Source: Pelagimonas sp017744045 (GTDB lineage: Bacteria; Pseudomonadota; Alphaproteobacteria; Rhodobacterales; Rhodobacteraceae). From it: DNA of 64,000 bases. The first letter of the stretch is position 1. Each line of letters begins with the position of its first letter. Under the pieces are notes generated by a model that worked only from the letters and a program-made list of their open reading frames with translations, ran no database searches and had not been told where the DNA came from. Positions 24,414-33,276 of the stretch are shown here, one piece after another. A program made the translations under genes and the position numbers. The stretch lies in assembly GCF_017744045.1 (NCBI RefSeq), contig NZ_JAGHRD010000013.1. One strand, 5' to 3'.

Positions 24414-25211
24414 TCAAACGTCCGTGACTTGTTCGGTTCCGGGCTGGGTGTTTTGGCGGCGGTGCTGCACGAGTTGCGCGAGGATCGAGAGAGCGATTTC
24501 CTCAGGCGTGATTGCGCCAAGGTCCAAACCAGCCGGGGAATTTACCGCCTGGATGGCTGCATCGGGAAAGCCGGCCTCGGACAATTTGCCCGCCAGCATC
24601 GCGTATTTCCGCGCGCTGCCGACAAAGGCGACATAGTCGGGCGTTCCAGACAGGGCGGATTTCAAAGCATCCAGATCGCCTTGGCCTTGGGTGGCAATGA
24701 CGATGACTTGCTGCTGTGCGGGAGTGGTTTTGGCGGTCACACTGTCCGTGACGCTCCAATGCAGCGAGGGGGCCAGAGATGCCAGCGCTTTGGCCACGGG
24801 CGAAGCCCCCAGAACAACCAATTCCGGTTGCGGCAAATAGGGTTCGATAAACACATCGATCGTGCCGCGAGAGGGGCAGCCATTGCGGGCAAAATGGGTG
24901 CCATCGACCTCATCTCCCGGCGCGACCCCCAAAGCCTCTAATTGCTCTTCCGGCGCGATGGAAACCATTTGCGGTTTGCCATCTTTCAGCGCCTGCACGG
25001 CAAATCGTTTCACAGCGCCACGGGTGCACCCACCGCCGAGCCAGCCATGCAGGATGGTGCCATCAGCAGCCAGGATTGCCTTGGCGCCGGCCTTGGCTGC
25101 GGTCGCGCCGCTGGAGCGCACAATCGTGGCGCAGGCAAAAGGTTGCTGGCGCGCGCCAAGGTCCTCAACAACTTTGCCGAATTCGAAATCCAGGATGGTT
25201 TGCGGTTTCAT
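24414..25211 (-). CDS. coxF: XdhC/CoxI-family molybdenum cofactor maturation protein CoxF
   Basis: A 265-residue XdhC-like protein. GWLGGGCTRGAVKRF is the CoxI-domain signature, and LVVLGASPVAKALASLAP starts a Rossmann-like domain. The family protects or sulfurates the Mo cofactor before insertion. It overlaps coxE by ATGA at its start, which couples the two. In the Oligotropha cox cluster the gene in this place is coxF. Confidence 0.87.
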   Translation of the reverse strand: MKPQTILDFEFGKVVEDLGARQQPFACATIVRSSGATAAKAGAKAILAADGTILHGWLGGGCTRGAVKRFAVQALKDGKPQMVSIAPEEQLEALGVAPGDEVDGTHFARNGCPSRGTIDVFIEPYLPQPELVVLGASPVAKALASLAPSLHWSVTDSVTAKTTPAQQQVIVIATQGQGDLDALKSALSGTPDYVAFVGSARKYAMLAGKLSEAGFPDAAIQAVNSPAGLDLGAITPEEIALSILAQLVQHRRQNTQPGTEQVTDV

Positions 25212-26395
25212 AGGGCGGCAAGCTCCTTTTCGAGACTGGCCAAATCGGCCAGAGTGTTGGCGGGTTGAAACAGGTCAAGCCAGGGCAGGGCGGCGGCCAT
25301 GCCCGAGGCGATGGGTACATAGTCTTTCCAGCCTTTCAGTGGGTTCAGCCAAATGATCTTGCAGCCGCGTTTCTTTAGCTTTCGCAAGGCTTTGCTCAGC
25401 TCTTCGGGTGGGCTGGTGTCATAGCCATCGGACAGGATCATCACCACGCTGCGCCCATCGACAAAGCGTTTGGCATAGGTGTCGGCAAAGCGTTGCAGCG
25501 ACGGCCCGATCTTGGACCCTCCGCCAAACCCGTCCGCCATCAGGGACATACGGCCAATGGCGCGCATCGTGTCTTTGTCGCGCAGGGCCTCGGTGATGCG
25601 CACAAGGCGGGTGTGAAACAGGTAGGCATCCGCATCTTTGTCGGCCCGCATGAGCCCGGCAAGAAAGGCCAGAAACACCTGGGCGTAAAGGCTCATGGAT
25701 CCCGATACGTCACACAGGGCCACAATCTTGCGCTGACGATCCGGGCGGCGTTTTCGCAAAAGATGCAGCGGCTCGCCCCCGGTGGCCAAACTGCGGCGGA
25801 TGGTTTTGCGAAAATGCAGGCGATCCCCTTTGCGCGCGGCTATGCGGCGGCGGGATCTTTGATCCCGCAAGGCCGCGCCAAGCCTTAGCGCGGCTTTTTC
25901 TGCGGCGGCAATGTCTTCGGGGCGGACAAGGTCGCGCAGATCCTGACGCGACAACTGGCGTTGCATTGTGGCGATCAGCTTGCCGGTCCCATTACCATTG
26001 GCCTCTCCCTGGCCATCATCCGGGGCGGTGGCCGAGCCGGATAAACCGCTTTGGGCGTCTTGCTCCGCGTGGTCGCGGTTGGAATGCACGCTGTCATTGA
26101 TCGGGGTTTGCGGTTTGTGAATGACCTTTTGTTTAACCCGCCCGGCATCCAGCCAATAGGCGTCAAACAAGGCGTCAAACCGCTCGGCCTCGTCCTTGCA
26201 GCCGGTGCAGATGGCGCGCAGGGTGCGGCGGCTATCTTGATGGGTGACCGCCCGCATTTCGGTCAACCCGCGCAAGGCGAGCTCGGCCTCACCCACCCCC
26301 AAACGCAGACCGTTTTCGCGCAGATGCGCGACAAAGCCCACCACCCGCGCCGCAGGCCCAGGATCGCGCGAGGCGAATTTTGTGACCCGGCTCAT
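25208..26395 (-). CDS. coxE: VWA-domain protein CoxE
   Basis: A 395-residue protein. The N-terminal helical part begins MSRVTKFASRDPGPAARVVG. A C-terminal von Willebrand A domain has the MIDAS motif ALCDVSGSMS and a second metal-site region (LSDGYDTSPPEEL). It works with the AAA+ ATPase CoxD in assembling the Cu-S-Mo active site. The middle (about 95-140) is low-complexity and linker-like. It overlaps coxD by 4 nt. Confidence 0.9.
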   Translation of the reverse strand: MSRVTKFASRDPGPAARVVGFVAHLRENGLRLGVGEAELALRGLTEMRAVTHQDSRRTLRAICTGCKDEAERFDALFDAYWLDAGRVKQKVIHKPQTPINDSVHSNRDHAEQDAQSGLSGSATAPDDGQGEANGNGTGKLIATMQRQLSRQDLRDLVRPEDIAAAEKAALRLGAALRDQRSRRRIAARKGDRLHFRKTIRRSLATGGEPLHLLRKRRPDRQRKIVALCDVSGSMSLYAQVFLAFLAGLMRADKDADAYLFHTRLVRITEALRDKDTMRAIGRMSLMADGFGGGSKIGPSLQRFADTYAKRFVDGRSVVMILSDGYDTSPPEELSKALRKLKKRGCKIIWLNPLKGWKDYVPIASGMAAALPWLDLFQPANTLADLASLEKELAAL

Positions 26396-27267
26396 GCGGC
26401 CTTGCCTGCGATGCGTGCAGCCACGTCACGGGTGATCTGCGCCTGATCGCTTTGGGTTTTCAGCAGGGTGGTCAGGGTCGATTGCAATACGTCGGGCGAA
26501 CTTGTGAGATCGGCAATACCCAAGCCCATCAGCGCGGCGGCGAAATCCAGCATTTCGGCGATGCCCGGCACTTTCTCCAGCTCTTCTTTGCGCAGGGTCT
26601 GCACGAAGCCAACGATCTGCTCCGCCAATTGCGCCTCAACCTCCGGGCAACGGGCCATCAGGATCGCCAATTCGGTCGCGCGGTCGGGGTAATCGACATA
26701 GGTATAAAGGCACCGCCGCCGCAGCGCGTCGGACAGATCACGCGTGCCGTTTGAGGTCAGAATGACCACCGGGCGCGACGTAGCTGTGATGGTGCCAAGT
26801 TCGGGGATAGAGACTTGAAAATCAGACAGGATTTCCAGCAGATAGGCCTCAAACTCTTCATCCGCGCGGTCGATCTCGTCGATCAACAGAACGGGTGGTG
26901 TGTCTTGGGTGATGGCCGCCAAGAGCGGGCGTTCCAAAAGGAAGTCGCGGGAAAAGATCCGGGCCTCGACCGATTTCCCGGTTTCGCCATCTTCGGCCGC
27001 GGCCCGAATGGTCAGCAATTGGCGCTGATAATTCCATTCATAGATGGCTTGAGAGGCGTCCAACCCTTCGTAGCACTGCAAGCGGATCAGCTTGGCGTCT
27101 TGGGTGGTGGCGAGCGCGCGGGCGACTTCGGTTTTGCCCACACCTGCCGCGCCTTCCAATAGCAAGGGGCGACCCAGTGACAGCGCCAGTTGCAGCGCGA
27201 CGGCGAGGTCATCGGATGCAACATATCCGTCACCCCCCAGCGAGGTCTGTAATTCGGTCCATGTCAT
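26392..27267 (-). CDS. coxD: MoxR-type AAA+ ATPase CoxD
   Basis: A 291-residue ATPase. Walker A is LEGAAGVGKTEVARALA, Walker B is PVLLIDEIDRADEE, and sensor-1 lies in VVILTSNGTRDLSDALRRRC. CoxD promotes sulfuration and copper insertion in CoxL, in partnership with CoxE. It begins 46 nt after coxL and overlaps coxE by ATGA. Confidence 0.92.
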   Translation of the reverse strand: MTWTELQTSLGGDGYVASDDLAVALQLALSLGRPLLLEGAAGVGKTEVARALATTQDAKLIRLQCYEGLDASQAIYEWNYQRQLLTIRAAAEDGETGKSVEARIFSRDFLLERPLLAAITQDTPPVLLIDEIDRADEEFEAYLLEILSDFQVSIPELGTITATSRPVVILTSNGTRDLSDALRRRCLYTYVDYPDRATELAILMARCPEVEAQLAEQIVGFVQTLRKEELEKVPGIAEMLDFAAALMGLGIADLTSSPDVLQSTLTTLLKTQSDQAQITRDVAARIAGKAA

Positions 27268-27313
27268 GATGGTGTTTGCAGGGCGCGCGGGTTAACGCGC
27301 CCTGCATCCTTTC

Positions 27314-29737
27314 TTAGTCGTGCAGGCCAAGGGAATTGGCGGTCTTCCAGATCCGCCAATGATCATGCGGCATATTGGTATGCGTGTTGCCAAAGGCGCG
27401 GAACGCATCCTGCACGGCGTTGGAGAAACAAGGCACACCGCCCACATGCGGGCTTTCACCGACGCCTTTCGCACCGATTGGGTGATGCGGCGACGGGGTC
27501 ACAGTGTAATCGGTTTCGTAATTGGGCACCTCCCAGGCGGTGGGCAGGAAGAAGTCCATCAAGGTCCCGGTTTTCACATTGCCCATATCGTCATAGGCAA
27601 TCTCTTGCCCCAGGGCGACGGCCAGCGCTTCAGTCAATCCGCCATGGACCTGGCCCTCGATGATCATCGGGTTGATGCGGGTGCCGCAATCATCCAGCGC
27701 GTAAAAGCGGCGGATGTCGGTCACGCCGGTATCGACGTCAATATCCATCACACAGACATAAGCCCCGAACGGGTAGGTCATGTTGGGTGGGTCATAATAG
27801 CTGACCGCCTCAAGCCCCGGCTCGATACCCGGAATGGCCTGATTATAGGCGGCAAAGGCGATTTCCTTCATCGTCTTGAACCGCTCAGGCGCGCCTTTGA
27901 CCACAAACCGATCCACGTCGAATTCAACGTCATCGTCATGCACTTCAAGCAGATAGGCCGCGATCATCTGCGCCTTGGCACGGATCTTGCGCCCTGCCAT
28001 GGCCGTAGCAGCGCCTGCGACAGGCGTCGAGCGCGAGCCATAGGTGCCCAGACCATAAGGGGCGGTGTCGGTGTCGCCTTCCTCAATCGTGATGCTATCG
28101 GCGGGCAGCCCGATTTCTGAGGCGAGGATCTGCGCAAAGGTGGTCGCGTGCCCCTGTCCTTGTGAAATCGTGCCGAGACGAGCAATCGCCGACCCGGTTG
28201 GATGAATGCGGATTTCGCAGCTGTCAAACATGCCAAGGCCGAGAATATCGCAATTCTTGACCGGGCCAGCGCCGACAATCTCGGTAAAGAAAGACAGGCC
28301 AATCCCCATCAAAGATCGGGTTTTGCCCGCTTTGAAATCCTCAACCCGCTGGGCTTGTTCGGCGCGCAGCCCATCGTAATCGACGGTCTTCAGCGCCTTG
28401 TCCCAGGCGGTGTGATAGTCGCCACTGTCATATTCCCAGCCTAGCGCGGCCTTGTACGGGAATTGCTCTTTCTTGATAAAGTTGATCCGGCGCAGCTCAG
28501 CCGCGTCCATACCCAACTTGATCGCCAGCACTTCGATCATGCGCTCGATGAAATAGACCGCTTCGGTGACGCGGAAGGAACAGCGATAGCTGACACCGCC
28601 AGGGGCCTTGTTGGTATAGACACCGTCCACCTCAAGGAAGGCGGTGGGAATGTCATAGGAGCCGGTGCAGATATTCATGAACCCGGCCGGAAACTTGGTC
28701 GGGTCGGCGCAGGCGTCAAAGCCGCCGTGATCTGCGGTCACATGACAATGCAGCCCGGTGATCTTACCCTCTTTGGTGGCCGAGATCTTGCCGGTCATCC
28801 AATAGTCACGGGCAAAGGCCGTGGTCATCAGGTTGTCCATGCGATCTTCGATCCATTTGACCGGCTTGCCAGTCACGATAGAGGCCACGACCGAACAAAC
28901 ATAGCCGGGATAGGCACCAACCTTATTGCCAAACCCGCCGCCAATATCGGGCGAGATCACGCGGATATTGTGCTCTTCGATACCAGAGATCAGGCTGACC
29001 ACGGTGCGGATCGCATGTGGCGCCTGAAAGGTGCCCCAAAGCGTCAGCTTGCCATTGACCTTGTCCATCGACGCCACGCAGCCGCAGGTTTCCAGCGGGC
29101 AGGGGTGGGTACGGTGGTAATACATGGTCTCTTCTGCGACCACTTCGGCATTGGCGATGACCTCTTCGGTTGGTTCCTTGTCGCCCGCTTCCCAGGTGAA
29201 GATGTGGTTGTGATGTTTTCGCGGACCATGTGCGCCATCGACGGGTTTGCCGTCCTGAACCGTGTCTTCGCGCAGCACAACGTCTGATTTCAGCGCTTCG
29301 AACGGGTCTACTATCACCGGGAGCTCTTCGTAATCGACCTCGACCGCCTCGATACCATCTGCGGCGGCATAACGATCCTCGGCCACGACAAAGGCCACCT
29401 CTTGGCCCTGGAACAACACCTTGCCATCGGCCAGAACCATCTGTTTGTCGCCTGCCAATGTCGGCATCCAATGCAGGCCCAGCGGTTCCAGATCCTTGGC
29501 GGTCAGAACCGCCAAAACACCGGGCACCTCCATCGCGGCGGAAATGTCGATATTCTTGATTCTGGCATGGGCATAGGGAGAGCGGACAAAGTCGCCAAAC
29601 AACATGCCGTCAAGCTTGATATCATCGACATAATTGCCCTTGCCTTGGGTAAAGCGCGCATCCTCGACGCGTTTGCGCGAACATCCCATGCCCTTAAGAT
29701 TGGCGACGCGGTCGTCGCGTGTGATTTCGTCCTTCAT
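27314..29737 (-). CDS. coxL: Aerobic (form I) CO dehydrogenase large subunit
   Basis: An 807-residue Mo-Cu subunit starting MKDEITRDDRVANLKGMGCSRKRVED after GGAGGC. The form I active-site loop is present as SYRCSFR (Ser383-Arg389), with Cu-binding Cys386 matching Cys388 of O. carboxidovorans. The usual first residue of that motif is Ala. QAPHAIR and the C-terminal catalytic Glu segment (PIGAKGVGESPHVGG) are conserved. It oxidises CO to CO2 with electrons passing to CoxS and CoxM. The start overlaps coxS by ATGA. Confidence 0.95.
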   Translation of the reverse strand: MKDEITRDDRVANLKGMGCSRKRVEDARFTQGKGNYVDDIKLDGMLFGDFVRSPYAHARIKNIDISAAMEVPGVLAVLTAKDLEPLGLHWMPTLAGDKQMVLADGKVLFQGQEVAFVVAEDRYAAADGIEAVEVDYEELPVIVDPFEALKSDVVLREDTVQDGKPVDGAHGPRKHHNHIFTWEAGDKEPTEEVIANAEVVAEETMYYHRTHPCPLETCGCVASMDKVNGKLTLWGTFQAPHAIRTVVSLISGIEEHNIRVISPDIGGGFGNKVGAYPGYVCSVVASIVTGKPVKWIEDRMDNLMTTAFARDYWMTGKISATKEGKITGLHCHVTADHGGFDACADPTKFPAGFMNICTGSYDIPTAFLEVDGVYTNKAPGGVSYRCSFRVTEAVYFIERMIEVLAIKLGMDAAELRRINFIKKEQFPYKAALGWEYDSGDYHTAWDKALKTVDYDGLRAEQAQRVEDFKAGKTRSLMGIGLSFFTEIVGAGPVKNCDILGLGMFDSCEIRIHPTGSAIARLGTISQGQGHATTFAQILASEIGLPADSITIEEGDTDTAPYGLGTYGSRSTPVAGAATAMAGRKIRAKAQMIAAYLLEVHDDDVEFDVDRFVVKGAPERFKTMKEIAFAAYNQAIPGIEPGLEAVSYYDPPNMTYPFGAYVCVMDIDVDTGVTDIRRFYALDDCGTRINPMIIEGQVHGGLTEALAVALGQEIAYDDMGNVKTGTLMDFFLPTAWEVPNYETDYTVTPSPHHPIGAKGVGESPHVGGVPCFSNAVQDAFRAFGNTHTNMPHDHWRIWKTANSLGLHD

Positions 29738-30228
29738 TCCGCAGCCTCCTTGGCACTGGCCATTTCGGCGGCTGCCGCCTGAATGGATTTCACGATGTTT
29801 TGATACCCGGTGCAGCGGCAGATATTGCCGGCCATGCCAAAGCGGATTTCTTCTTCGGTCGGGTTTGGGTTTTCTTCCAGCAGCTTGGAGGCGCGGGTGA
29901 TCATACCCGGCGTGCAGAACCCACATTGCAACCCGTGATGTTCCTTGAATGCTGCCTGAAGCGGGTTCAAGTCATCCGGCGTGCCAAGCCCTTCGATGGT
30001 GGTGACCTCGGCCCCATTGGCCTGTGCCACAAACATGGTGCAGGATTTCACCGATTTTCCGTTCAGCGTCACCGTGCAGGCCCCGCAATGCGAGGTGTCG
30101 CAGCCGATATGCGGCCCGGTGATGTTAAGCCGCTCGCGCAGCGTATAGATCAGCAATTCGCGCGGTTCGGCGAGGAATTCTTCTTCCTTGCCGTTCACGG
30201 TCATCTTGATGTGCATTTTGTTGGACAT
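29734..30228 (-). CDS. coxS: CO dehydrogenase small [2Fe-2S] subunit
   Basis: A 164-residue iron-sulfur protein. The plant-type N-terminal cluster uses Cys43, Cys48, Cys51 and Cys63 (CDTSHCGAC). The C-terminal cluster uses Cys102, Cys105, Cys137 and Cys139 (CGFC and CRC). It carries electrons from CoxL to the FAD of CoxM. It lies 14 nt after coxM and overlaps coxL. Confidence 0.95.
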   Translation of the reverse strand: MSNKMHIKMTVNGKEEEFLAEPRELLIYTLRERLNITGPHIGCDTSHCGACTVTLNGKSVKSCTMFVAQANGAEVTTIEGLGTPDDLNPLQAAFKEHHGLQCGFCTPGMITRASKLLEENPNPTEEEIRFGMAGNICRCTGYQNIVKSIQAAAAEMASAKEAAE

Positions 30229-30242
30229 TTCAGAACGCTCCC

Positions 30243-31097
30243 TTATGCGCGCGACCAGGCGCGTTCGATGGCGCGGCGCAGGATCACGCCCGCCACATGT
30301 GTTTTAAAGGCGATGGGGCCGCGATTGTCTTCGGATGGGTCAATCCCGCCCAACATCGCCGCGACAGCGGCCTTGATGGCTGCGTCATCCAGCGTGGTAC
30401 CGACCAATGCAGCACCTGCTGCTTCGCAATAAACCGGCGTGTCGCTGAGATTGGTCATCGCGATAGAGGCGGCTGAGCAGTTATCGCCATCCTTGACCAA
30501 TTGCACCGCTGCCGCTGCCGTCGCATAATCGCCAATCTTGCGCTTTTGCTTTTCATAGGCATAGCCGCCCTTTGGCAGCGGAATGGTGACAGCGGTGAGA
30601 ATCTCTTCGTCCTCTCGGGCGGTCATATAGGCCGCCTCATAAAACTCACGGGCGGCGACCTCGCGGGTGCCATCGGGGCCTACAAGAGTGAAAGACGCAT
30701 CCAGACATTGCATGAGACCGGGCATGTCATTGCCCGGATCGCCATTGGCAACATTGCCGCCAACAGTGCCCATGTAACGCACTTGCGGATCTGCGATTTG
30801 TAGCGCTGCTTCGCGCAGGATCGGGGCGGCCTCGGTCAAGGCGGTGTGGTTGATGATGTCGGATTGGGTGACCATTGCGCCCAGGCGAATGCTGTCACCT
30901 GAAACCTCAATACCCCCCAGACCTTCGACATCCTGAAGGTCGATCAGATGGGGCACATCGGCCATGCGCAGCTTCATCATCGGGATCAGGCTGTGACCGC
31001 CCGCCATGACGCGCGCATCATCGCCGTGCTCCTCTAGAATGGACAGGGCACCGGCTAAATCCGTGGGCCTGTAATACTCGAATGCCGCTGGAATCAT
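30243..31097 (-). CDS. coxM: CO dehydrogenase medium FAD subunit
   Basis: A 284-residue flavoprotein. The FAD-binding motifs VMAGGHSLIPMMKLR and TVGGNVANGDPGNDMP are present. ATG 31097 is chosen for the GGGAGGAGAG before it; an upstream start adds six residues. It passes electrons from CoxS to the respiratory chain. It is the first structural gene of the M-S-L order. Confidence 0.94.
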   Translation of the reverse strand: MIPAAFEYYRPTDLAGALSILEEHGDDARVMAGGHSLIPMMKLRMADVPHLIDLQDVEGLGGIEVSGDSIRLGAMVTQSDIINHTALTEAAPILREAALQIADPQVRYMGTVGGNVANGDPGNDMPGLMQCLDASFTLVGPDGTREVAAREFYEAAYMTAREDEEILTAVTIPLPKGGYAYEKQKRKIGDYATAAAAVQLVKDGDNCSAASIAMTNLSDTPVYCEAAGAALVGTTLDDAAIKAAVAAMLGGIDPSEDNRGPIAFKTHVAGVILRRAIERAWSRA

Positions 31098-31192
31098 CGG
31101 CTCTCCTCCCTTCAAGCAAATGTTCTGGCTGTGGGAAGGTGAGCATGCAGCACTCAGCGCTGGCTCTTAAAAATGCATGGAAAACAAGTGTT

Positions 31193-31226
31193 TTGCACGA
31201 AATGCGCGCTAGGTTGCACGAAATGC
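31193..31226 (-). promoter_or_regulatory. Two direct repeats upstream of coxM, candidate LytTR-regulator site
   Basis: The 13-mer GCATTTCGTGCAA (minus strand) occurs twice, at 31226-31214 and 31205-31193, with a 21-bp period, i.e. two helical turns. The second copy starts about 96 bp before the coxM ATG. The first overlaps the last codons of coxC. Paired direct repeats on one DNA face are the usual target of LytTR domains, and CoxC next door carries one. Confidence 0.5.
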
Positions 31227-32336
31227 ACCGACCTGCGCCGCCAATGCGTCCTGAATATCGCGCAGCTTTGAGCGACTCACCGGGGCGGGGGGAACAGAGT
31301 CGCCATCAAAGATGCAGCGCCCCTTGTCCTTGTTGCGCTCAAAACGCACAACATAGGTCGGGTTCACCAGATAGCTGCGATGTGTCTTGAGGAATCCCAG
31401 CGGCTCCAACCGCTTTGAGGCTTCGGTCACCGGCCAGACACAGAACAGGCGTTCGGTATGGGTGTAGACCTGGGTGTAGTGGCCGTCTGCGCGAACAAAC
31501 AGCACTTCGGCCGGAGCGATAAAGACCTTGCCGCCGTCGCGTTCGCAAGGGATCTGTAGCAAAGGTGGGGCTGGTTCGGCTTTTGGGCGGGCAGCGGGCA
31601 ATGCCACCTCTTCCTGTTGCGTAGAAGGAACCAGGTAGGTCACACTGACCCACAAGCAGGCCCCGAAAATGACAAAGCTGAACAGAATTACCCCGAGCGC
31701 CAATGTTTCATTATCCATGCGAGGCCCGAACTCATTTGCCCCGGGCAGAGCCTGAAAGGCGGTGCCAAACATCGCCAGGAAATGCGCCGAGCAAACCGCC
31801 ATGGCAAAGCACAGCGTTCCAAGGACGATATTACGGTTGGTCCGCTCGCCATAGGCGACCCAGATGGCCAGAATACAAAGCCCAACCGCCAGGATCGACG
31901 ACACCAACAGCCCAAACGGGGTGTAGATCGCGCGGCACAGCTCAAGCCCCGCCATACCGATATAGTGCATCACCAGAATGCCGATGCCGAGCACTGCTCC
32001 GGCCAAGGTGATGACTAATGGCGTTCGATTGGTGAAATGCAAAAGGATCAGCGCAGCGCCGACGATAAGGATTGCAGTTAATGCCGAGATCAGCGTGATC
32101 GCCGCGTCATAGTAGAACAGAATGGGCAGTTGCAGTCCCAGCATGCTGATGAAATGCATCGCCCAGATGCCACCACCCAAGGCGACGGATGCCAGGGCAA
32201 TCGACACCTTCTTGTCAAACATCGTCTTGCTGGACAGGTCTCTGGTCAGGGACAGCCCGGTAAAGCCAGAGACCAGCGCAACAAGGCCAGCCATCGCCGT
32301 CAGAAAGGCACTGTGTGTAAAGGGCAGGGTTTCCAT
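31209..32336 (-). CDS. coxC: MHYT-LytTR membrane sensor-regulator, CoxC type
   Basis: A 375-residue protein with about seven membrane helices (residues 10-245). It contains three MHYT-type motifs: WAMHFISMLG, LVMHYIGMAG and CSAHFLAMFG. The His/Met residues are thought to bind copper and sense diatomic gas. A C-terminal LytTR DNA-binding domain follows (about 265-370; IPAEVLFVRADGHYTQVY-like core, LKTHRSYLVNPTYVV). CoxC and CoxH of O. carboxidovorans have this plan. It is co-oriented with coxM and probably controls it. No ribosome site is seen before ATG 32336. Confidence 0.85.
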   Translation of the reverse strand: METLPFTHSAFLTAMAGLVALVSGFTGLSLTRDLSSKTMFDKKVSIALASVALGGGIWAMHFISMLGLQLPILFYYDAAITLISALTAILIVGAALILLHFTNRTPLVITLAGAVLGIGILVMHYIGMAGLELCRAIYTPFGLLVSSILAVGLCILAIWVAYGERTNRNIVLGTLCFAMAVCSAHFLAMFGTAFQALPGANEFGPRMDNETLALGVILFSFVIFGACLWVSVTYLVPSTQQEEVALPAARPKAEPAPPLLQIPCERDGGKVFIAPAEVLFVRADGHYTQVYTHTERLFCVWPVTEASKRLEPLGFLKTHRSYLVNPTYVVRFERNKDKGRCIFDGDSVPPAPVSRSKLRDIQDALAAQVGAFRAT

Positions 32337-32353
32337 GCGGGCAAGATGCCCGC
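32337..32353 (-). promoter_or_regulatory. Hairpin abutting the coxC start codon
   Basis: Minus-strand GCGGGC-ATCTT-GCCCGC ends at the base before the coxC ATG. The place where a Shine-Dalgarno would be is the right arm of the stem, and no purine-rich site is visible. It could limit translation initiation or mark a leaderless start. Confidence 0.35.
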
Positions 32354-32433
32354 GCTTTGGAATTATTGCAAACTACATATGGTTGTTTTTTGAGATTTCG
32401 ATACTGGTTTTGCGCGAAGTCATTGGGTTAGTG

Positions 32434-33276
32434 TTAGGCCGTGATCTGGGCAGGCTTGAAGTTTTGCAAGACTTGCCGCGCCGCTGCAACCACCGGATCA
32501 TGTGTTTCCTTTAGAATTGAAACCCGATCAAACCGCGATGGGTCGCGGGTCACAGCCTCGCGCAGGGCTGCGCCAAAAGCCATGCGGAGCTCGGTTCCGA
32601 TGTTGAATTTGCAGATCCGCGAACCACGCGCCAGAAATTTGCGCTGGGCGGCTGGCACGCCAGAGCCGCCATGGATCACCAAAGGCAGGTTGGTCACGCT
32701 TTCAATCGAGCGAATGCGGGCCTCGTCCAGGCCCTTACCGGCCCCTTGTTGCAAGTGGGTGTTCCCAACCGAGATCGCCATAGCATCCACACCGCTTGCC
32801 TTGGCGAATTCTGCAGCCTCGCTGGGATCGGTACCGGCGGATTGCTCACCGCCATCATAGCCGACAAATCCGATCTCACCCTCGCAGGACGCACTCCCAC
32901 GATGGGCCATCTCGGCGATTCTTGCGGTTTCCTCGATGTTTTGCGCCAGCGCTTTGCGCGATCCGTCATACATGATCGAGGTAAAGCCACTGTCCAGCGC
33001 CTGCTGACATTCCTCCAACTGGTACCCATGATCCAGGTGCACGACGACCGGAACTGACGCGGCTTCGGCCAGGTGCCGCATCATCTTGCCCAGAACGGGC
33101 AGGGGGGTATGTTCGCGGCAAGAGGGGCCCGCCTGCAAGATGACCGGAACCTGCTCTTGCTCGGCCGCCTCGACATAGGCGCGCATGTCTTCCCAGCCGA
33201 GACAAACAAGCCCGGCCACCGCATAGCCCTCGGCCATCGCGGGTTTCAGGACATCGGCAAGGGTCGCAATGCTCAT
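32434..33276 (-). CDS. Class II (zinc) ketose-bisphosphate aldolase, IolJ-like
   Basis: A 280-residue TIM barrel. VPVVVHLDHGYQLEEC holds the catalytic Asp and Zn-binding His; further ligands are in GEIGFVG, VGNTHLQQG and IHGGSGV. It belongs to the GatY/KbaY/Fba family. Encoded behind a PfkB kinase and an IolB-like isomerase, it probably cleaves a phosphorylated keto-deoxy sugar acid to dihydroxyacetone phosphate plus an aldehyde, as IolJ does for 2-deoxy-5-keto-gluconate 6-phosphate. The start overlaps the IolB-like gene by ATGA. Confidence 0.75.
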   Translation of the reverse strand: MSIATLADVLKPAMAEGYAVAGLVCLGWEDMRAYVEAAEQEQVPVILQAGPSCREHTPLPVLGKMMRHLAEAASVPVVVHLDHGYQLEECQQALDSGFTSIMYDGSRKALAQNIEETARIAEMAHRGSASCEGEIGFVGYDGGEQSAGTDPSEAAEFAKASGVDAMAISVGNTHLQQGAGKGLDEARIRSIESVTNLPLVIHGGSGVPAAQRKFLARGSRICKFNIGTELRMAFGAALREAVTRDPSRFDRVSILKETHDPVVAAARQVLQNFKPAQITA

